From NCBI RefSeq assembly GCF_005166025.1, contig NZ_CP028923.1, positions 4,404,001 to 4,468,000 of the forward strand: 64,000 bases of DNA, written 5' to 3'. Shown here in pieces: positions 20,213-29,812 of the stretch. The notes beneath the pieces are model-generated. The model was given only the letters and a program-made list of their open reading frames with translations. It searched no databases and was not told the DNA's origin. The stretch comes from Mangrovivirga cuniculi (GTDB lineage: Bacteria > Bacteroidota > Bacteroidia > Cytophagales > Cyclobacteriaceae). Position numbers and translations under genes: made by a program. Each line of letters opens with the position of its first letter. Within the stretch, counting starts at the first letter, position 1.

Positions 20213-20638
20213 ATGGAAATCAAAGAAATTCAAGCAACACAACTAATTAATGAAGACAATATACTTTTTAAAGAACCATTCGTTACTGCCTATTTTTCCA
20301 AAGAACTAAATATTGTTGGGGTAGTCTGGCATGGGTTTCTTAAGACTGAAAATTATACCAGTACATTTGATCGATTAATTGAATTTGCTGAAAACAACAA
20401 AGTAATTGGATTCTATTCGGATATTAGAGACCAGGGGGTCGTTTCGATTGAAGCAAGAAAATATTTCGAGTCCACAATTTCGCCAAAAGCAAAAGAGTTA
20501 GGAATTGATAAAACAGGAATCGTTTCAGATAGTTCTCCTTTCAAAAAATATTATTTAAATACGGTTATTAAAATGACGGGCAGACCTGCAAAGATCTTTT
20601 CTGACCCCGATAAAGCAATAAATTTCATTTTAGATTAA
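20213..20638 (+). CDS. STAS/SpoIIAA-like small cytoplasmic protein
   Basis: This 141-residue protein has no signal peptide or membrane helix. The pattern of strands (FVTAYFSKELNIVGVVWHGF), a long helix and the central NNKVIGFYSDIRDQGVVS segment resembles the SpoIIAA-like/STAS-fold families seen in Bacteroidota. The end FSDPDKAINFILD is also typical of this group. The assignment is by fold-like pattern only. A strong hairpin terminator follows directly after the stop codon. Confidence 0.55.
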   Translation: MEIKEIQATQLINEDNILFKEPFVTAYFSKELNIVGVVWHGFLKTENYTSTFDRLIEFAENNKVIGFYSDIRDQGVVSIEARKYFESTISPKAKELGIDKTGIVSDSSPFKKYYLNTVIKMTGRPAKIFSDPDKAINFILD

Positions 20639-20650
20639 CGGTTTAATGAA

Positions 20651-20686
20651 AAAGGCCACTTTTGTTAAAAGCGGCCTTTTATTTTT
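20651..20686. terminator. Bidirectional rho-independent terminator
   Basis: The stem AAAGGCC-ACTTTT pairs with AAAAG-GGCCTTT around a short loop and is followed by a T-rich tract, and preceded by A-rich sequence on the other strand. It separates the convergent genes ending at 20638 (+) and 20703 (-), so it can end both transcripts. Confidence 0.75.
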
Positions 20687-20702
20687 CTTATGCCTATAAA
20701 AC

Positions 20703-22667
20703 TTAAATCGTCTTTTTCATTACCAGTACAATCTTATTAAAATCAGCAGCTGCATTGATTACTTTTCTATACTTTGCAAACTTACTTGCAGGATAATATA
20801 TTTGATTATAGATCTCGTCTATTGTAATTATAAGCTTTCTGCCTTCGATAGTATATTTTGATTCGAATAAATAAATATCTTTTCCTGAACCATTTTTAGT
20901 AATCTCCTTAATATTCAAATCACTAAGATTTTCAATTTTAAACCCTTCGGGAATCGTCACCTCTACAGTTCTCTTATACCCCCTGTTATAAGCATTCACG
21001 ATCTCCATCTTTCGCTCTGATTCCTGGTATAATTCTGATTGTTGTCCGATCAATTCTCCAGCTTTAAATAAGATCGTATTTCCTGCCAGTTCTATAAAAT
21101 GGGAAGAAGTGACTTCTCCCTTTATTATCAACGGCTCGTGCCATTTAGACCACTCCAGATCTAGTTGAGCAAATTCTTTAGATTTAAATTCTGCATCAGG
21201 TGATATGAATTTAATGAGGTCTTCTAATATTTCATTTTTCTGCTTTTCTTCTATAAAAGGAATAACAGACTTTATCATACTTGGAGTATATCCTTTAAAG
21301 GAGCGAGTAACAGAAATTAAATTCTTTTCAACATTTTCATCAAAAGACACATTAATCTCCAGGTTGTCAAAGTTTTTAGTATAATCATGAGCAGGAATTT
21401 CTCTGACTTCGACTATTGGGATTATCATATCCCTGACAACTTTTCTTCTAATGAACAGACCGTTATTTGCAGAAAACTCTGAAGGAATCAAGCCGATACG
21501 ATATTCTGACTTATCCGGGGCAATAAAATCTTCGGATTCCGGAAAGTAGATTAAATAATCAACTAAATATAAATATGATTCAAAGTCCCCGTCAAACTTA
21601 ACATCGTTTCGATTATTGGTAAAGACTATTTCATGCTCAATCCCTAGCGATTCAACTGCATTTACTAAAAAACGAAAAATTCCAAAATCCGTCGTGACTT
21701 TATTATCAATAATTGTCCCTATGTTAGATGATGCTCCACTATTATTTTCTACAAAAAATTCCTTCTTGGCAGCATCTTCAATTTTAGCTATCTTTTCATG
21801 ATCAGAAAGGCCATCAACACCAAGTTTTTTAATCCATTTTTCAAGATCCTTTAGCTCTCTCTTTTCAATCGCATATGTTTGCTTTGAAATTTTATTACTT
21901 ATTTCTTCCCATGAAAAAATTTTAGACCGTCCGGAATAAAGGTTATAAGTAAGCTTAAATTCAACTCTTGGTCTGTATTCATTTATGGTAGCAAAACTTT
22001 CTTTTTCAAGTGATGGAACTTCATTTACCTCCGCTTTTAAAATGGTAAATTCAGGATCTTCCTCATCACTTTCAATTTTTTCAAGTTCAGGAAACCCTCC
22101 GTAAGATTTAAATTCAAAGACAAGGTTTGATGGTGTTGCAAAAGTAAAGCTGGCATGCTTTACTTTGGCCATGCCTTGTAAATAATCGCGGCTAAAGAAT
22201 TTCGGTTCCCTTTTAATAGTATAGTAATATTCAATCTCACTACCTACTTCAGCGCCTTCAATAGCAAATATTCTATAGCCCCGGCCTGCTTCCTCATCAT
22301 TGACTTCCTTAATATTATTTTTATCCAGCTTAATAATCTTCCCATTTCTCTGAATTGCCCGTGCATGAATTTCCACAAGATCAGCCTCTCCATCCATAGA
22401 AATGTAAATTCGGTTATTTTCATTAAGGGCTTCATCATTGTTAACTCGTATAATTTTATGCAGCGTTTGATAAAGGAAAAGCTCTTTATTTTCATATACA
22501 TATTCATATTGGATGTGGTTCTTCAAAAGGTAAACCCCTTCTTCTTCCTCCTCCTGAGAAAGTTTATAAGGTTTTCTTGACTCTTGCCAGTCATATCCAA
22601 TTGGTCTTTGAGCTAATACTGATAATGATAAAAGAAATAATATTGCTAAAGTTGAAAAAATTTTCAT
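20703..22667 (-). CDS. DUF3857/transglutaminase-like exported protein with lost catalytic residues
   Basis: This 654-residue protein has a signal peptide (LSVLAQ), a DUF3857 domain at about residues 45-210, a transglutaminase-like region (about 290-385) and a C-terminal DUF2569/3858-like strand domain. Where the family has the nucleophile (GDCKD) it has TTDFGIFRFLV (about 325-335), and where the His lies (NH) it has ESYLYLVDYLIYF. It is therefore probably not an enzyme. It is directly downstream (5 bp) of a paralogue with an intact triad, suggesting a partner or chaperone-like role. The bidirectional terminator at 20651-20686 ends the operon. Confidence 0.85.
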   Translation of the reverse strand: MKIFSTLAILFLLSLSVLAQRPIGYDWQESRKPYKLSQEEEEEGVYLLKNHIQYEYVYENKELFLYQTLHKIIRVNNDEALNENNRIYISMDGEADLVEIHARAIQRNGKIIKLDKNNIKEVNDEEAGRGYRIFAIEGAEVGSEIEYYYTIKREPKFFSRDYLQGMAKVKHASFTFATPSNLVFEFKSYGGFPELEKIESDEEDPEFTILKAEVNEVPSLEKESFATINEYRPRVEFKLTYNLYSGRSKIFSWEEISNKISKQTYAIEKRELKDLEKWIKKLGVDGLSDHEKIAKIEDAAKKEFFVENNSGASSNIGTIIDNKVTTDFGIFRFLVNAVESLGIEHEIVFTNNRNDVKFDGDFESYLYLVDYLIYFPESEDFIAPDKSEYRIGLIPSEFSANNGLFIRRKVVRDMIIPIVEVREIPAHDYTKNFDNLEINVSFDENVEKNLISVTRSFKGYTPSMIKSVIPFIEEKQKNEILEDLIKFISPDAEFKSKEFAQLDLEWSKWHEPLIIKGEVTSSHFIELAGNTILFKAGELIGQQSELYQESERKMEIVNAYNRGYKRTVEVTIPEGFKIENLSDLNIKEITKNGSGKDIYLFESKYTIEGRKLIITIDEIYNQIYYPASKFAKYRKVINAAADFNKIVLVMKKTI

Positions 22668-22671
22668 TTCA

Positions 22672-24609
22672 TTATTTTTTACTTAAAACTATTGCTTCCC
22701 GATAAGCTTTATTTAAAGCTTTTACAGCTGTGTTATGTGCATCAAAATCTTCCGGATAAAGAGTCAGGTATTTCACTTCCAATGTCTTATCCATAATTAT
22801 CTCGCCATTCTTTTCGCTATATGCTATGGTAAAAGCCAGAACGTCATTTTCAAAGGTTAAATTCTCAGGTAAATATGTGAGTTCATATCCCTCAGGCTTT
22901 TCTAAAATCGTAACTATCTTATTGGTATATCTGAATCTGTTTTCATACGGTAATTCCCGGTCTTCTTCAAAAATGAAATTGTTCATAGCCCGGTCCAGAT
23001 TTAGATTAATATAAATATCATCATTAATGTTTCTGTAGTAATCTGCCAGATTGAATGAATAATCTACTTCTATTGGTAAGTCTCGATTATATAAATTAGC
23101 TATATCATATTCTTCAATCAGAAACTTATTATTCCCTTTTGCTAATAAATAATTCAAGTAATCACTTACACTTTTTTCATCAGACTGAATGAGATTAAAC
23201 GCATTGTATAATTTAGCATAACCAGATAAACTCACATTACCTTTGCCCAGAATAGTTGATTCATCCAGTTTTATTCTGATCGTGTCATTCATGACGTTTT
23301 TTTCATAGCCGATTTTAGGGACTTCCACAATCTCAAATCCATCATCCGTTTTAATTAAAGTTTCTTTTCCCTGGATCATCGATGAAGGCAAAGGAAATGG
23401 CAAATATTGCGCTGTAGCATCAAGAAAATAATAATCATCACCATTCTTATATGTTGCTATCATATGATTATCCACCATGGTTGTAGGTAGCTCAGAGTAT
23501 TTGTATGGAATTGATCGAGTTCCAACCCATGTAAAATGAGCTTTAACTCCAGCATGGTGTAACATATTAACAATAATACTCGCCATATCTTTGCAGTCTC
23601 CATACCTTTTTTCACAAACGTATGAACCGGAATGTGGTATAAAACCTCTCATACCATCCTCAAAAGCGATATATTTTATATTATCCTGTACCCAGTAATA
23701 AATCTTCCTTACTTTTTCTATTTCACTATCATCTTCAGAAATCAGCTCGTCAACGACCTCTTGAATTTTTGGATCATTTTGAGTGGCCAGGTCGCCAACA
23801 AAATCGCTATACCACGCAAACAAATCCTCAAGATCATCTAATACTTGATGCTTTTCCCCTTTGCTGTCTACAAATGATTTAATTCTGAAAACGATATGTG
23901 GAGCGTAATATGAAATTCCTTGTGAGCTCGATTCGGTTTCCCACTTTTGAATCTCTCTGGATTCGAAAATATAGCGAGTTCGATCACCTTTTAACTTTTC
24001 TTCTGAAACCTGAATATCAAAATCATCAAAATTAAATCTTGATATCTCTATGTCTATTTCATCATCAACAGTAACTGAAAAACGTGCGTGATCCACTGGC
24101 ATACCGCTTTGAAAGAAAAACTTATCGCCAAACCTTGGTTCTTCGTAAATCTCCGTATATGATAAAACGGATTGGGCATTTTGTTCTATTCCGGGAAAAA
24201 CAAAATTTATCGTTTTAAAATCATCGTAAAAAAAGTCAGAGTTTTTGTTAAAAGATTCTTTAAAGCTCTCAACCTTTGCCTTTTTATATTTTCTTCCTGA
24301 TGGAACCAGAGAATATGCTTCTATGTCTTTTAATTCATAAAAAGAACTACTATAAATTCTATCCTTAGCAAATTGAGAAACCTGGTTACCCAGATAAAAA
24401 GTGTTCTCAAAATTTTTCTTTTCTACAAATAGCGAATCACCTTTTACTGAAATATCAATGTCCGCAAAGTATTTCAAAAATATAACCTGTGACTCAGGAT
24501 ATACTTCTTTTAACCTGGAGATCTCCTCCTCATCAATTTTTTGAGCTGAAATGCTATTTGCAAAAAAAACTAATATTGATATCGCTAGATATACATTAAA
24601 AAATCTCAT
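22672..24609 (-). CDS. DUF3857/transglutaminase exported protein, intact catalytic triad
   Basis: This 645-residue paralogue of the next gene has a signal peptide (NSISAQ), DUF3857 (about residues 65-230) and a transglutaminase core with Cys339 in RYGDCKDMAS, His382 in VDNHMIATY and Asp397 in YFLDAT. The C-terminal part resembles DUF3858. Bacterial transglutaminase-like proteins of this class are thought to act as peptidases or amidases in the envelope; the substrate is unknown. It lies between the TPR-MORN gene (13-bp gap) and the inactive paralogue (4-bp gap) in one operon. Confidence 0.9.
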   Translation of the reverse strand: MRFFNVYLAISILVFFANSISAQKIDEEEISRLKEVYPESQVIFLKYFADIDISVKGDSLFVEKKNFENTFYLGNQVSQFAKDRIYSSSFYELKDIEAYSLVPSGRKYKKAKVESFKESFNKNSDFFYDDFKTINFVFPGIEQNAQSVLSYTEIYEEPRFGDKFFFQSGMPVDHARFSVTVDDEIDIEISRFNFDDFDIQVSEEKLKGDRTRYIFESREIQKWETESSSQGISYYAPHIVFRIKSFVDSKGEKHQVLDDLEDLFAWYSDFVGDLATQNDPKIQEVVDELISEDDSEIEKVRKIYYWVQDNIKYIAFEDGMRGFIPHSGSYVCEKRYGDCKDMASIIVNMLHHAGVKAHFTWVGTRSIPYKYSELPTTMVDNHMIATYKNGDDYYFLDATAQYLPFPLPSSMIQGKETLIKTDDGFEIVEVPKIGYEKNVMNDTIRIKLDESTILGKGNVSLSGYAKLYNAFNLIQSDEKSVSDYLNYLLAKGNNKFLIEEYDIANLYNRDLPIEVDYSFNLADYYRNINDDIYINLNLDRAMNNFIFEEDRELPYENRFRYTNKIVTILEKPEGYELTYLPENLTFENDVLAFTIAYSEKNGEIIMDKTLEVKYLTLYPEDFDAHNTAVKALNKAYREAIVLSKK

Positions 24610-24622
24610 CTATTAAAAAGTT

Positions 24623-27001
24623 TTATTGAACTAATTCCCCCTTTGGTGTATAGTATTCCGGGCTATCGATCAAACTACCGTAGTGATATTTATAAACTGC
24701 TTTAATCTGCCCATTACTATAATAATATGTCTCTTGACCATGTTTAAAACCATCTTTGTAGGTCACTGAGTACCTAAGAGAACCATCACTATAGTACTCT
24801 TTATCCTCACCTATCTGCACCCCTTTGTCAAATTCTCTTTTAATTTCAATTTGGCCGTTAGCATAATAATACTCCAGGTCACCATCTAGCTCGCCATTAA
24901 TAAAGGTTTGTTTACAAGATAAATTTCCATTTGCGAAGTAAGCAACTAAGCTGTCATTCCCATTATTTAACGAAAACCAATCAGTGTATTCACCATTTTT
25001 TTTCAGGTAGCGATAGCTTGCGGGGATATCCTCATTAAACATTTTTTCCATTTGAAGCTCACCGCTAGCAGAAAAATACTTAACTACTCCTTGAGTAAGA
25101 TTATCTCTATAAGGATAGATTCGATCTATTTCGCCGTTTGAATGATAATATGTAACAGTTCCATTCAAATCACCTCTTTGAAATTCTCTCTCTACATATA
25201 AATTCCCGTCAATGTCAAAAAATTGCCATTTACCCTGAAATTTTCCATTTACATATTTTCCTGATTCTCTCTTTTTCCCGTTAGCATGATATTCTTTATA
25301 ATCACCCCAAATCTTTCCGTACTTAACAGGAAAATGCCTTTTCACCTTTCCATTTTCGTGATATAATATCACATCTTCGACATATTCCCCACCTCGAAGA
25401 GTCGTTGTTCTCGAAACATTACCGTTGTTGTAAACTGAATTAATCTTTCCACTACCCAGATCAAGTAATTGTTTTTGATAAAGATTTCCTTCAGCATCAT
25501 ATTTTTCTATGGTGGTTAATAAACCATTTGAATAATGCTCAACTGACCTCAGCCTACCCTTATAATCATAATCTTTCGATTCGCCATTTAATTTCCCATT
25601 GAGAAAATATTTCTCAGATTCAATGGTACCATCAGGGTAATACTCCTTCCACAATTGTTGTTGAACATCCTCTAAAAACCATCCCTCTAGTTTGATATTA
25701 CCATTTTCAAAGTATTCTTTATAAAGGCCATCTGTAACTCCATCAGAATATATAACTTCAACTTTTACGTTGCCATTTGGATGGTAGTCATAAGCAAGTC
25801 CATGCTTTTTACCTTTCCTGTAATTTGTCAGACTTGAAAGATATCCTGCTTTGCTATAGGTTTTAAATTCACCCGATTTTAGACCGTTTTTAATTCTACC
25901 TTCCTCAAATCTAAAACTATCAGGATAAAATGATCTGTATTCATATGAAGCCTTACCCTCAGGACTTGATGATAATACTTCACCTTCCTGATTATAATAA
26001 ATATATGAAGTCAGTTTTTCTCCATCGAGAGTATATTCTGTATGCTTATTTCCTTTTTTGTCATAGCTTATTATTTTATTAAGCTCTCCTTCTTCATTAT
26101 AAAATTCCTCTTCTTCAAGTTCTCCTTCACTGTAATATTCCTTCCAGACACCTACTCTTTTGTCTTCTTTAAATTCACCCTCATTAGATAATGTGCCATT
26201 AAAATGTCTCCATTCCCAATGTCCTTCAGCTTTACCTCCGACATATTGACCTTTTTCATATACTTTCCCGTTGATGAAAATATCTTCATAAAGACCATCT
26301 CTCTCGCCTTCTGAAAAATTGATTTTTTGATATAATGAACCATCATTAAAATAGTAAGTGAATTTCCCATCTAGCTCACCTTCTTTGTAAGTATATTCAT
26401 AATATTTTTCCCCAGTGACATAATATCCTCTACCTGGCCCATCCTCTCTTCCTGCTGTATATGAGATCTCCTCCTTTAAATAACCTGAAGGGTAAAAGAT
26501 CTTTAGCTTACCATCCAGTTCGCCATTTTTGAAAACCACTTCATTTTTAACCTTACCATTTTCATAATAGAATTTTGCGGGTCCATGACGCTGGCCTTCT
26601 TCATTATATGATTCGATTTTCATTAATTGGCCATCAGGATAATAATATGTCCATTTACCTACCTTCTCTCCATCATTATTAAAGTTACCTATTGCATTGA
26701 GTTGTTGATTAGAATAGTAATATTCCCATGGACCAACCGGATCCTCATTTGAATTTTCGTTGCCAATAGCATTAAGAGAATTATTATCAAAAAACCATGA
26801 AGAATAAACATCTTCTTTCCCGTTAACAATGGCTTTCCTGTACATTCTGAGTTTGGAAAGCTCATCGTACGCGAAAGCATAAAATTCCTTTGTAAAATCT
26901 TTGTTCTTTTTAAGGTATTTTTTTACATCCTTAATATCAGTAGAGGCTAGCAGTGTATAAATAAATGGCTCAGAAAACTCTCTTTTTGAACAAAAGTATA
27001 A
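24623..27001 (-). CDS. YwqK/MORN-repeat region of a TPR-MORN protein (C-terminal part)
   Basis: The frame is open from 27001 to the stop at 24623; the first Met is at 26845, giving 740 residues from there. It consists almost wholly of about 30 repeats of roughly 22-24 residues of the toxin-antitoxin YwqK type (examples: GPWEYYYSNQQLNAIG, VGKWTYYYPDGQL, HGPAKFYYENGKVKNEV, GLYKEYFENGNIKLEG, GKWQFFDIDGNLYVER, HGQETYYYSNGQIKA). These form beta-solenoid-like surfaces. Another 52 codons in frame upstream (SEPFIYTLLASTDIKD, KKNKDFTKEFYAFAYDE) join it to the preceding TPR gene by a one-base shift, so the intact protein is probably about 1073 residues. It is exported with the DUF3857 proteins and may scaffold or bind their substrate. 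Confidence 0.85.
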   Translation of the reverse strand, partial: LYFCSKREFSEPFIYTLLASTDIKDVKKYLKKNKDFTKEFYAFAYDELSKLRMYRKAIVNGKEDVYSSWFFDNNSLNAIGNENSNEDPVGPWEYYYSNQQLNAIGNFNNDGEKVGKWTYYYPDGQLMKIESYNEEGQRHGPAKFYYENGKVKNEVVFKNGELDGKLKIFYPSGYLKEEISYTAGREDGPGRGYYVTGEKYYEYTYKEGELDGKFTYYFNDGSLYQKINFSEGERDGLYEDIFINGKVYEKGQYVGGKAEGHWEWRHFNGTLSNEGEFKEDKRVGVWKEYYSEGELEEEEFYNEEGELNKIISYDKKGNKHTEYTLDGEKLTSYIYYNQEGEVLSSSPEGKASYEYRSFYPDSFRFEEGRIKNGLKSGEFKTYSKAGYLSSLTNYRKGKKHGLAYDYHPNGNVKVEVIYSDGVTDGLYKEYFENGNIKLEGWFLEDVQQQLWKEYYPDGTIESEKYFLNGKLNGESKDYDYKGRLRSVEHYSNGLLTTIEKYDAEGNLYQKQLLDLGSGKINSVYNNGNVSRTTTLRGGEYVEDVILYHENGKVKRHFPVKYGKIWGDYKEYHANGKKRESGKYVNGKFQGKWQFFDIDGNLYVEREFQRGDLNGTVTYYHSNGEIDRIYPYRDNLTQGVVKYFSASGELQMEKMFNEDIPASYRYLKKNGEYTDWFSLNNGNDSLVAYFANGNLSCKQTFINGELDGDLEYYYANGQIEIKREFDKGVQIGEDKEYYSDGSLRYSVTYKDGFKHGQETYYYSNGQIKAVYKYHYGSLIDSPEYYTPKGELVQ

Positions 27002-27843
27002 AAGGGCACATAAAAATCCATCCAGAAATCTCCGGTCCCCTTTTTATATTCAAGCATTTCAAGAATTAGTTCAGATTGTTGAACCACTGGCGCTTCTACT
27101 TTTATATTTGATTTAAAGTCATCTTTCAGTGCAGCCCTCGAATTAATTATTAGGTCTAATTCTTTAAAAGCGGAGTTATCTAATTTATAATCTATTTCTC
27201 CATACTCATCGGCATTGCCTAATAAAATATTGTTAAGGATTACCAATATCTGATTGTTCCCCGGATTAATAGCCAAATACGTACCAAATGATAAGAATGC
27301 CTTAGTAGACATCTGCCTTTTGACTGCGATTTCACCTAGATAGAGATGCGAATTTGAATGAAAAGGATTTATATAAAGAGCTTCCTGAAAATTTTTAATC
27401 GCCTCTTCATAGTTTTCCTGATGATAAAGTGTAACACCAAGATTATAATGTAAGCTTGCATGATAGGGGAATTCTTCTAACCCTTTTTTATAATAAAAAA
27501 TTGCCGAATCAGCATTACCATTTTCATCAAAAGCTGTACCTATTAGATTAAAAGCCATCGCCTTATTTTCAGTCCCTTTCTTTAAGATGGATTTAATCAG
27601 AGTTATACTCTCTTTGTATTTTTCTAAGGCTACAAGCGAATTTGCTTTTTCAATTAAAGCTGTATAATAAGTAGTGTCTCCAGGATTAACCTGCTCAAAA
27701 AGGCTAATAGCCTCTTCATATTTTTCTTCGTCATGCAATTGGATTCCAGCCTCAATCAAACTATCTCCATTGATTAATTTAACCTGAGCATTGATAAAAA
27801 CATTTACAAAAACGAATGCTGATAAAACAAAAAATCGAAACAT
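26947..27843 (-). CDS. Exported TPR protein, N-terminal part of the TPR-MORN protein
   Basis: Started at the ATG at 27843 this is 298 residues, with a signal peptide (NVFINAQ) and about five tetratricopeptide repeats (IEAGIQLHDEEKYEEAISLFEQ, KGLEEFPYHASLHYNLGVTLYHQ, ALYINPFHSNSHLYLGEIAV). An earlier Met (27888) adds 15 residues before the signal sequence and is not supported. The frame ends oddly after WMDFYVPFYTFVQ. At the T4 run on the coding strand (plus-strand A4, 27000-27003), adding one T continues as VPFLYFCSKREFSEPF, entering the MORN-repeat frame. The gene is divergent from the YwbE gene. Confidence 0.8.
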   Translation of the reverse strand: MFRFFVLSAFVFVNVFINAQVKLINGDSLIEAGIQLHDEEKYEEAISLFEQVNPGDTTYYTALIEKANSLVALEKYKESITLIKSILKKGTENKAMAFNLIGTAFDENGNADSAIFYYKKGLEEFPYHASLHYNLGVTLYHQENYEEAIKNFQEALYINPFHSNSHLYLGEIAVKRQMSTKAFLSFGTYLAINPGNNQILVILNNILLGNADEYGEIDYKLDNSAFKELDLIINSRAALKDDFKSNIKVEAPVVQQSELILEMLEYKKGTGDFWMDFYVPFYTFVQKESFLSHLFIHC

Positions 27844-28051
27844 AGTTAATAATATTTTTTCGAAAAAAATGACTCTAAAATAATACAATTTTGATATTGA
27901 TATGAAAAAATGTAAGAATACAATTAAGAATCAAAAATTAATTAACCCCAAGAATGTGAAGTTCAAACTATAAGAGGTTTAATGGTTTATTTAAGGTTAT
28001 CTTTAATTGTAAGTTTTTATCTATTTATAAATAAGCAACCAAAGAATTATT

Positions 28052-28264
28052 ATGGAAGACAATGAAAAACAGGATCTTAATATTGGTAAAGCCAGAAAAA
28101 ATCTTCATCTCGGCCAGACAGTACTGGTTGTTCAAAAGCATCATCAAAGATCGGGTGAGTTAACCGAGGGGGTAATTAAGAAATTTCTGACTAAGTCTAA
28201 TAGCCACCCTTGGGGAATAAAAGTAATGTTAGAAGATGGAACAGTAGGAAGGGTAAAAAAATAG
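28052..28264 (+). CDS. YwbE-family protein (DUF2196)
   Basis: This 70-residue protein is a YwbE/DUF2196 member. The motif pattern NIGKARKNLHLGQTVLVVQKHHQRSGELTEGVIKKFLT and HPWGIKVMLEDGTVGRVKK aligns along the whole family length. The family is widespread, small and basic, and is proposed to bind RNA or DNA, but no function is established. It is followed by 181 bp and then by the baeRF-type gene, which may be an unrelated transcript. Confidence 0.85.
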   Translation: MEDNEKQDLNIGKARKNLHLGQTVLVVQKHHQRSGELTEGVIKKFLTKSNSHPWGIKVMLEDGTVGRVKK

Positions 28265-28445
28265 TTAAATAAGCTTCTTAATTTGATTCGTCTTGTAGAA
28301 ATTATTCTACAAATAATCCTACTTTAAATCCACAAATTAATATCGTCATTAATTAAAAGTTGCGACCAGGTATTGATAGTGGCCATGGCATGATTTTTTC
28401 ATTTAAAATAGAACAGTTATTATCCAACGAAATTTTTAAATAGCC

Positions 28446-29617
28446 ATGGAAATATTCAAAACAAAAGACTTTGAAAGACTTTCGGATGTACATAAACCAT
28501 TTTGTGTAAGTATTTACATTCCAACCCATAGAATAAGCACACCGGGTCAGGAAATGGATGAAGATAGAATAGAATTAAAGAATCAATTACAAGATGCCAG
28601 AGATCAATTGATCATACACGGCATGAAAGAAAGTGAAGCTGAACCATATCTTGAGCCGATTTCTAAATTATTAGATAATAATGAATTCTGGAATTATCAA
28701 TCTGATGGCCTTGCCATTTTTTACAATGGTAAAGAGGTAGAAACCTTTCACATTCCAATTGAATTTAAAAGTTATGCATATGTAAGTGAAAGATATTATT
28801 TATTACCACTAGCAGGAATGCTTCATGATTCTAGTACTCATTTTATTCTCGAACTTTCATTAGATCATGTGAAACTTTATGAGGCGACCAGATATACTAT
28901 TGCTGAAGTAGGCATCAGTCATTTAGTACCTACTCAACTAGAAGATGCTGTAGGTTACGATTATGAACAAAAACAGCTCGGAAGAAGATCTAACCAGGGA
29001 GAAACAGGAGATGCTGAAGGACTGTATCACGGGCATGGTTCAGGAAATGAAACAGAAAAAAAGAAGAGGCATTTAAATATTTCAGACAGATCAATGAAGG
29101 TCTTATGAAATTATTAAATGATGAAGATAAACCAATGATAGTCGCCTGTGTAGACTACTTATATCCTATTTACAGAGATGCCAACGATTATCAGTATTTA
29201 ATGAATGAACATATTGAAGGTAATTTCTGCGATGAAGATTTATTAACCTTGAAGGAAAAAGCCTGGAATGTGATGAAGCCACAGGTCGAATCGACTCGTG
29301 CGAGTGCAAAAGAAAAATATAAAGCTCAATTAAATGAAGGAAAATCCGCTCCTTCACCCGAAACCGTGATACCGGCTTCCATGGCAGGAAGAACTGAAAC
29401 CTTGTTTGTCAAAAAAGATTCTCACTTGTGGGGTAAGTATAAATTAAAAGAACATTCTATTGAAATTAATCAGGTCAGAAAAGTAGGCGATGCCGATCTC
29501 CTTAATCTGGCAGCAATAGAAACAATTAAGCATAACGGTAAAGTGTATGTAATCAATGAAGACGAGATGCCGGATAATACAAGCGTAGTAAATGGAGTTT
29601 TCAGATACGCCAGATAA
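28446..29617 (+). pseudogene. baeRF-type (bacterial eRF1-like) protein, split by a frameshift
   Basis: The first frame (28446-29108) and the second (29105-29617) together make one protein of about 390 residues. The N-terminal part contains PFCVSIYIPTHRISTPGQEM and LAIFYNGKEVETFHIP, characteristic of bacterial aeRF1-related (baeRF) proteins. The C-terminal part has MIVACVDYLYPIYRDAN and ends with NTSVVNGVFRYAR. The break is at the A7 run 29056-29062 (phase gaA-AAA-AAG). A -1 shift gives EKKEEAFKYFRQINEGLMK. The families are inferred to act on ribosomes; a role in stalling or hibernation is a hypothesis, not shown here. Confidence 0.75.
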
Positions 29618-29640
29618 TACTTATTAAATACATTTAAAAA

Positions 29641-29666
29641 AGCTGACTTTTCCGTCAGCTTTTTTA
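29641..29666 (+). terminator. Rho-independent terminator after the baeRF-type gene
   Basis: AGCTGAC (29641-29647) pairs with GTCAGCT (29654-29660) around a six-base loop. It is flanked by A6 and T6 tracts, allowing termination on either strand, and lies 24 bases after the stop at 29617. Confidence 0.75.
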
Positions 29667-29812
29667 AATATCAATACTTTTAGAAACTCATTTTCAGCCA
29701 TTTGATACGCCATTTTTTAACGACCACCAATTATTGAATTATTTTGCTATTGGATTGAATATTTCGTATTTTATATGAAAGATTCTACTTATAAAAACCC
29801 AAATAACCAGCC

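Noticed and set aside
24623-26845. A CRISPR-like or DNA-level repeat array
   Set aside because: The repeats are protein-level YwqK/MORN units of variable DNA sequence with a continuous reading frame; there are no identical direct repeats with spacers.
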